A stretch of 17,003 nucleotides of DNA. It comes from Nitrospirota bacterium (GTDB lineage Bacteria > NPL-UPA2 > JAGMAN01). Of the stretch, positions 14,726 through 17,003 are shown piece by piece. The notes under the pieces are model-generated. The model was given only the letters and a program-made list of their open reading frames with translations. It was not told the origin of the DNA and made no database searches. Positions within the stretch are counted from its first letter, which is position 1, and every line of letters starts with the position of its first letter. Both the position numbers and the translations under genes were made by a program. The stretch is from NCBI GenBank assembly GCA_030605915.1, contig JAUWHM010000087.1, positions 1-17,003 on the forward strand. Reading direction: 5' to 3'.

Positions 14726-15961
14726 TTAGGCTCCTTTCAGTTCTACAATTGCATCTTTGAGGGATGAGACAAGATAGTCTATAGTCTCATCTGGTATCCC
14801 ACACCACCAAGGGAAACTAAAGGAATTATCCCACCATCTTTCAAGAACCGGACAGTCATGTTCACCTGCACCAAGCCGCTGAAATAGCGGATAGCGGTAG
14901 AGGGGATAATACTGGACAATGACACGTATTTTGTATTTGTTTGCTAAAACATCCATCAGATCATTACGGTCTTTGCCAAGAGCTGAACCATCAAAATGCA
15001 TCACAAATTGATGATATATGTGGCGGTATCCCTCCGGAATTTTGTGAAAAGACAATTCCGGGACATCAGCTAAGGCCTTTTTTATCTTTGTGGCTTGGGC
15101 AATCAAGGTGTCATTAATCTTGTCCAACCGCTTGAGAAGAAAGCTCCCCAAAGCACATTGCGCTTCGCCGATACAGAAGTTGTTAGGCCAGATACCTTCT
15201 ATATCAATATCCACATTGCTCATAGCCGGCACCCAATAGCGCTGGCGTTCTCCTGCATAGGCCCGGCATCCATTATGCCTTATCCCAGGCACAAGTGCCG
15301 CGTCTTGATTTGAACGGACAGTAAGCATTCCGCCTTCTCCCAGTGTGGTCATGTTCTTTGCCCCATGGAAACTAAAACAGCCAAAGTCGCCAAAAGTACC
15401 TACCTGCCTGCCGTCAATGGCCGCACTTGGCGCCTGGGCACAGTCCTCAACTACCCGCAGGTTGTGTTTTTCAGCAATAGCAATTACTGCCTCCATATCT
15501 ACGGGCATACCCAGCAGATGAACCACGACAATTGCCTTTGTCTTTTCAGTAATTTTACGTTCAATGTCTTCTGGAGCCACTACCCGTCTGTCTTCATCAA
15601 TGTCGGCCCAAACAATCTTTGCCCCTGTCATACCAAAGGGAATGGCTGTGGCACAGAAGGTGTAGGCGGGAATGATTACTTCATCCCCTGGTTTTAGACG
15701 GCAGAGAATCGCCGATAGGCGTAATGCGTTGGTGGCATTGTCCACAGCAAAGGCATGATTTGCACCTGTATATGTCTTGAAATCTTCCTCAAACTGTTTC
15801 ATATAAGGCCCCTGGGTTAGGCCATCAGCATTACGCATAACCTCAACCACGGCGTTAATCTCTTCCTCAGTGTATTTATACATCCTTCCTGGAAATGGCA
15901 CTTTGAATCCTTCTACTGCTCCACGTCCTGAAGCATCGTCAGTTTTGATCTTTTTTACCAT
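14726..15961 (-). CDS. DegT/DnrJ/EryC1/StrS family aminotransferase
   Basis: A 411-residue PLP-dependent aminotransferase of the sugar aminotransferase family, which commonly converts keto-sugars to amino-sugars with glutamate or glutamine as donor. The PLP site is visible: D173 in VVEDCAQAPSA, and the lysine K202 in FSFHGAKNMTTLGEGGM. The N-terminal block LTQGPYMKQFEEDF and NATNALRLSAI are typical. Start ATG 15961 has GGAGG just upstream. It lies 29 bp after the GntR gene and 2 bp before the UroD-like gene, so it is in the same transcript. AHBA-type enzymes of this family aromatise instead, so the reaction is not certain. Confidence 0.93.
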   Translation of the reverse strand: MVKKIKTDDASGRGAVEGFKVPFPGRMYKYTEEEINAVVEVMRNADGLTQGPYMKQFEEDFKTYTGANHAFAVDNATNALRLSAILCRLKPGDEVIIPAYTFCATAIPFGMTGAKIVWADIDEDRRVVAPEDIERKITEKTKAIVVVHLLGMPVDMEAVIAIAEKHNLRVVEDCAQAPSAAIDGRQVGTFGDFGCFSFHGAKNMTTLGEGGMLTVRSNQDAALVPGIRHNGCRAYAGERQRYWVPAMSNVDIDIEGIWPNNFCIGEAQCALGSFLLKRLDKINDTLIAQATKIKKALADVPELSFHKIPEGYRHIYHQFVMHFDGSALGKDRNDLMDVLANKYKIRVIVQYYPLYRYPLFQRLGAGEHDCPVLERWWDNSFSFPWWCGIPDETIDYLVSSLKDAIVELKGA

Positions 15962-15990
15962 AATATCCTCCTTCCGCTGTTTAGGTTATA

Positions 15991-16668
15991 CTATAGATCC
16001 AGATGAGACGCAGGCCCCAGATATGATTCCAGCCCTGCTTTTTTGTAGCCGACTAAGTGCTGCTTGGCCATGCGTTCATCTCTTTCAGGGTCAGACTGGG
16101 CAATAGCATCAGCTATATCGTGATGGGTCGGAATAGCACCGTGCTCAGAATCATGCGTTTTCTCACGCATAAAGCTGATAAATTGGAAATTAAGACTATT
16201 CATCAGTCTAATTAAAAGATTATTCCCGCTTGCCCTGACAATAGTATTGTGAAATTCATATTCTGCCTTTGACCAGGCAATCATATCTTTAGCCTTTCCC
16301 GTTCTGCGGTGGCGATTTTCTTCTTTCTCAATTTTTTCGGCAAGGCTGTGCAGCGTCTGCGATAAATTAGGGGTTCTAGACATAGCAGTAAGACGGGCCG
16401 CATATCCTTCCAAAAGCGCTCGTATATCAATAATCTCCAAAAGATCTCTCAATGTCTGTTTTCTAACCCTATATCCACGATTGGGTAGATTCTCTAGTAG
16501 CCCTTCAGACTCCAGTGCCTTAAGTGCTTCTCTGGCCGGGGTTCGGCTTACACCAAACCTCTCAGCAATAGTTTTTTGTCTCAAGAAAGTTCCTTCTTGG
16601 AGATTCCCTAATAGAATCTCATTTCTTAAATAATCCTGAAGAGAACCTTTTCTTTTTTTGGGGGGCAT
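15991..16668 (-). CDS. GntR-family transcriptional regulator, FadR/FCD subfamily
   Basis: A 225-residue repressor-type regulator. The N-terminal winged helix-turn-helix (about 8-75) contains LRQKTIAERFGVSRTPAREA and LKALESEGLLENLPNRGYRV, the GntR signature. The C-terminal FCD ligand domain is all-helical and keeps metal-binding candidates: EYEFHNTIVRASGNN, HHDIADAI, and MAKQHL. FCD proteins usually bind a carboxylic acid or sugar acid. Start ATG 16668. It heads the operon with the aminotransferase and presumably represses it until its ligand appears. A palindrome overlapping its own -10 supports autoregulation. Confidence 0.95.
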   Translation of the reverse strand: MPPKKRKGSLQDYLRNEILLGNLQEGTFLRQKTIAERFGVSRTPAREALKALESEGLLENLPNRGYRVRKQTLRDLLEIIDIRALLEGYAARLTAMSRTPNLSQTLHSLAEKIEKEENRHRRTGKAKDMIAWSKAEYEFHNTIVRASGNNLLIRLMNSLNFQFISFMREKTHDSEHGAIPTHHDIADAIAQSDPERDERMAKQHLVGYKKAGLESYLGPASHLDL

Positions 16669-16685
16669 AACTACATATCCCTTTT

Positions 16686-16743
16686 TGCATGCAATGTTTT
16701 ATCAATTGCATACATTCTAACATATCTTTATTTCTTTTGTCAA
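16686..16743 (-). promoter_or_regulatory. Promoter and palindromic operator of the gntR operon
   Basis: On the minus strand, TTGACA (16743-16738) and TAGAAT (16719-16714) form a sigma70-like promoter with an 18-bp spacer. TGCATGCAAT (16686-16695) and ATTGCATACA (16705-16714) are inverted repeats with one mismatch and a 9-bp spacer, touching the -10. This is the expected position for a FadR-type repressor site. The ATG of gntR lies 17 bp further on. Confidence 0.7.
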
Positions 16744-16889
16744 ATAGATTTTTCCTTTTTTAAGACCAATGGAAATTTAAATTTGGACACTTTCATCGTA
16801 ACTTTTTGCGCCATCAGAGGTTAGAAAACCACAATTTAATTGAAAAAAATTAATTTTGGAGAAGGAGAAGACGGTGTTGTGACTTAATG

Positions 16890-17003
16890 ATAATGTCCTA
16901 TTATAGCGAAATAGAAATGTCCTATTGCAAAGCCTATAATGCTTTCCAGGAAGGAGGGCATTATGGGGAAAAAGGACATTATCATGATGAGTCAGGAAGA
17001 GCT
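16890..17003 (+). mobile_element. Left end of an insertion sequence (ISNCY-like)
   Basis: The AATGTCCTATT motif occurs twice, at 16892-16902 and 16916-16926, ahead of a transposase start. This is typical of an IS terminal region with repeated transposase-binding sites. The exact left tip is uncertain (between about 16875 and 16892), and the right end is outside the window. TATAAT at 16935-16940 could serve as the transposase -10. Confidence 0.6.
16963..17003 (+). CDS. Transposase, first 13 codons (ISNCY-like)
   Basis: Only the beginning is in the window: MGKKDIIMMSQEE, which I recognise as the usual opening of ISNCY-type transposases (a helix-turn-helix region normally follows). GGAGG at 16953-16957 supports ATG 16963. 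The family call rests on these few residues plus the repeated terminal motif just upstream, so it is moderate. Confidence 0.6.
   Translation, partial: MGKKDIIMMSQEE

Noticed and set aside
16850..16884. Gene start interrupted by the insertion sequence
   Set aside because: A purine-rich ribosome-like site (GGAGAAGGAG) is followed by GTG-TTG-TGA only. Too little sequence remains to claim a disrupted gene.

Overview
The window looks like chromosomal DNA from an uncultivated, probably Gram-negative (diderm) bacterium. Evidence is bacterial purine genes, Shine-Dalgarno starts, a GntR regulator and a TonB C-terminal-type domain on a protein with a signal peptide. Base composition is moderate, and the lineage cannot be fixed from this sequence alone. 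TAG is an ordinary stop here: it ends purM, purH and the gene at 7474-7857.

Left block (1-6909, + strand): the 3' part of purM, a small DUF2283 protein, purH, a histidine phosphatase and three GT4-type glycosyltransferases. These genes are tightly packed or overlapping, so they probably form one transcription unit joining IMP synthesis to glycan or glycoside synthesis. The first glycosyltransferase carries a 93-bp in-frame insertion made of a repeat that recurs later in the window.

Middle block (6910-10919): an island-like region. It holds a promoter with a palindrome, a two-gene cassette of unknown function whose first gene is frameshifted at an A7 run, and a decayed tyrosine recombinase carrying two further repeat copies. 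A PD-(D/E)XK nuclease-like protein follows, then an exported multidomain protein (FxLYD-like, TonB-C, ComEA-type HhH, TPR, PulC/PilP-like) that is split by one frameshift. acyP (acylphosphatase) follows on the + strand behind its own promoter.

Right block (16668-11648, - strand): gntR, a DegT/DnrJ aminotransferase, a uroporphyrinogen-decarboxylase-like protein, a DapA/NanA-family aldolase interrupted by one in-frame TAG, and an aldo/keto reductase. Genes are 2 to 32 bp apart where measured, and a sigma70-like promoter with a palindromic operator candidate precedes gntR. This reads as a self-regulated metabolic operon of unknown substrate. The window ends in the left end of an insertion sequence with the first 13 codons of its transposase.

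The most unusual item is a family of short palindromic elements (26, 80 and 93 bp including one TA), each flanked by TA. Removing them restores sensible protein sequence in two genes: the SPHTLRHT motif of the recombinase and an uninterrupted glycosyltransferase.
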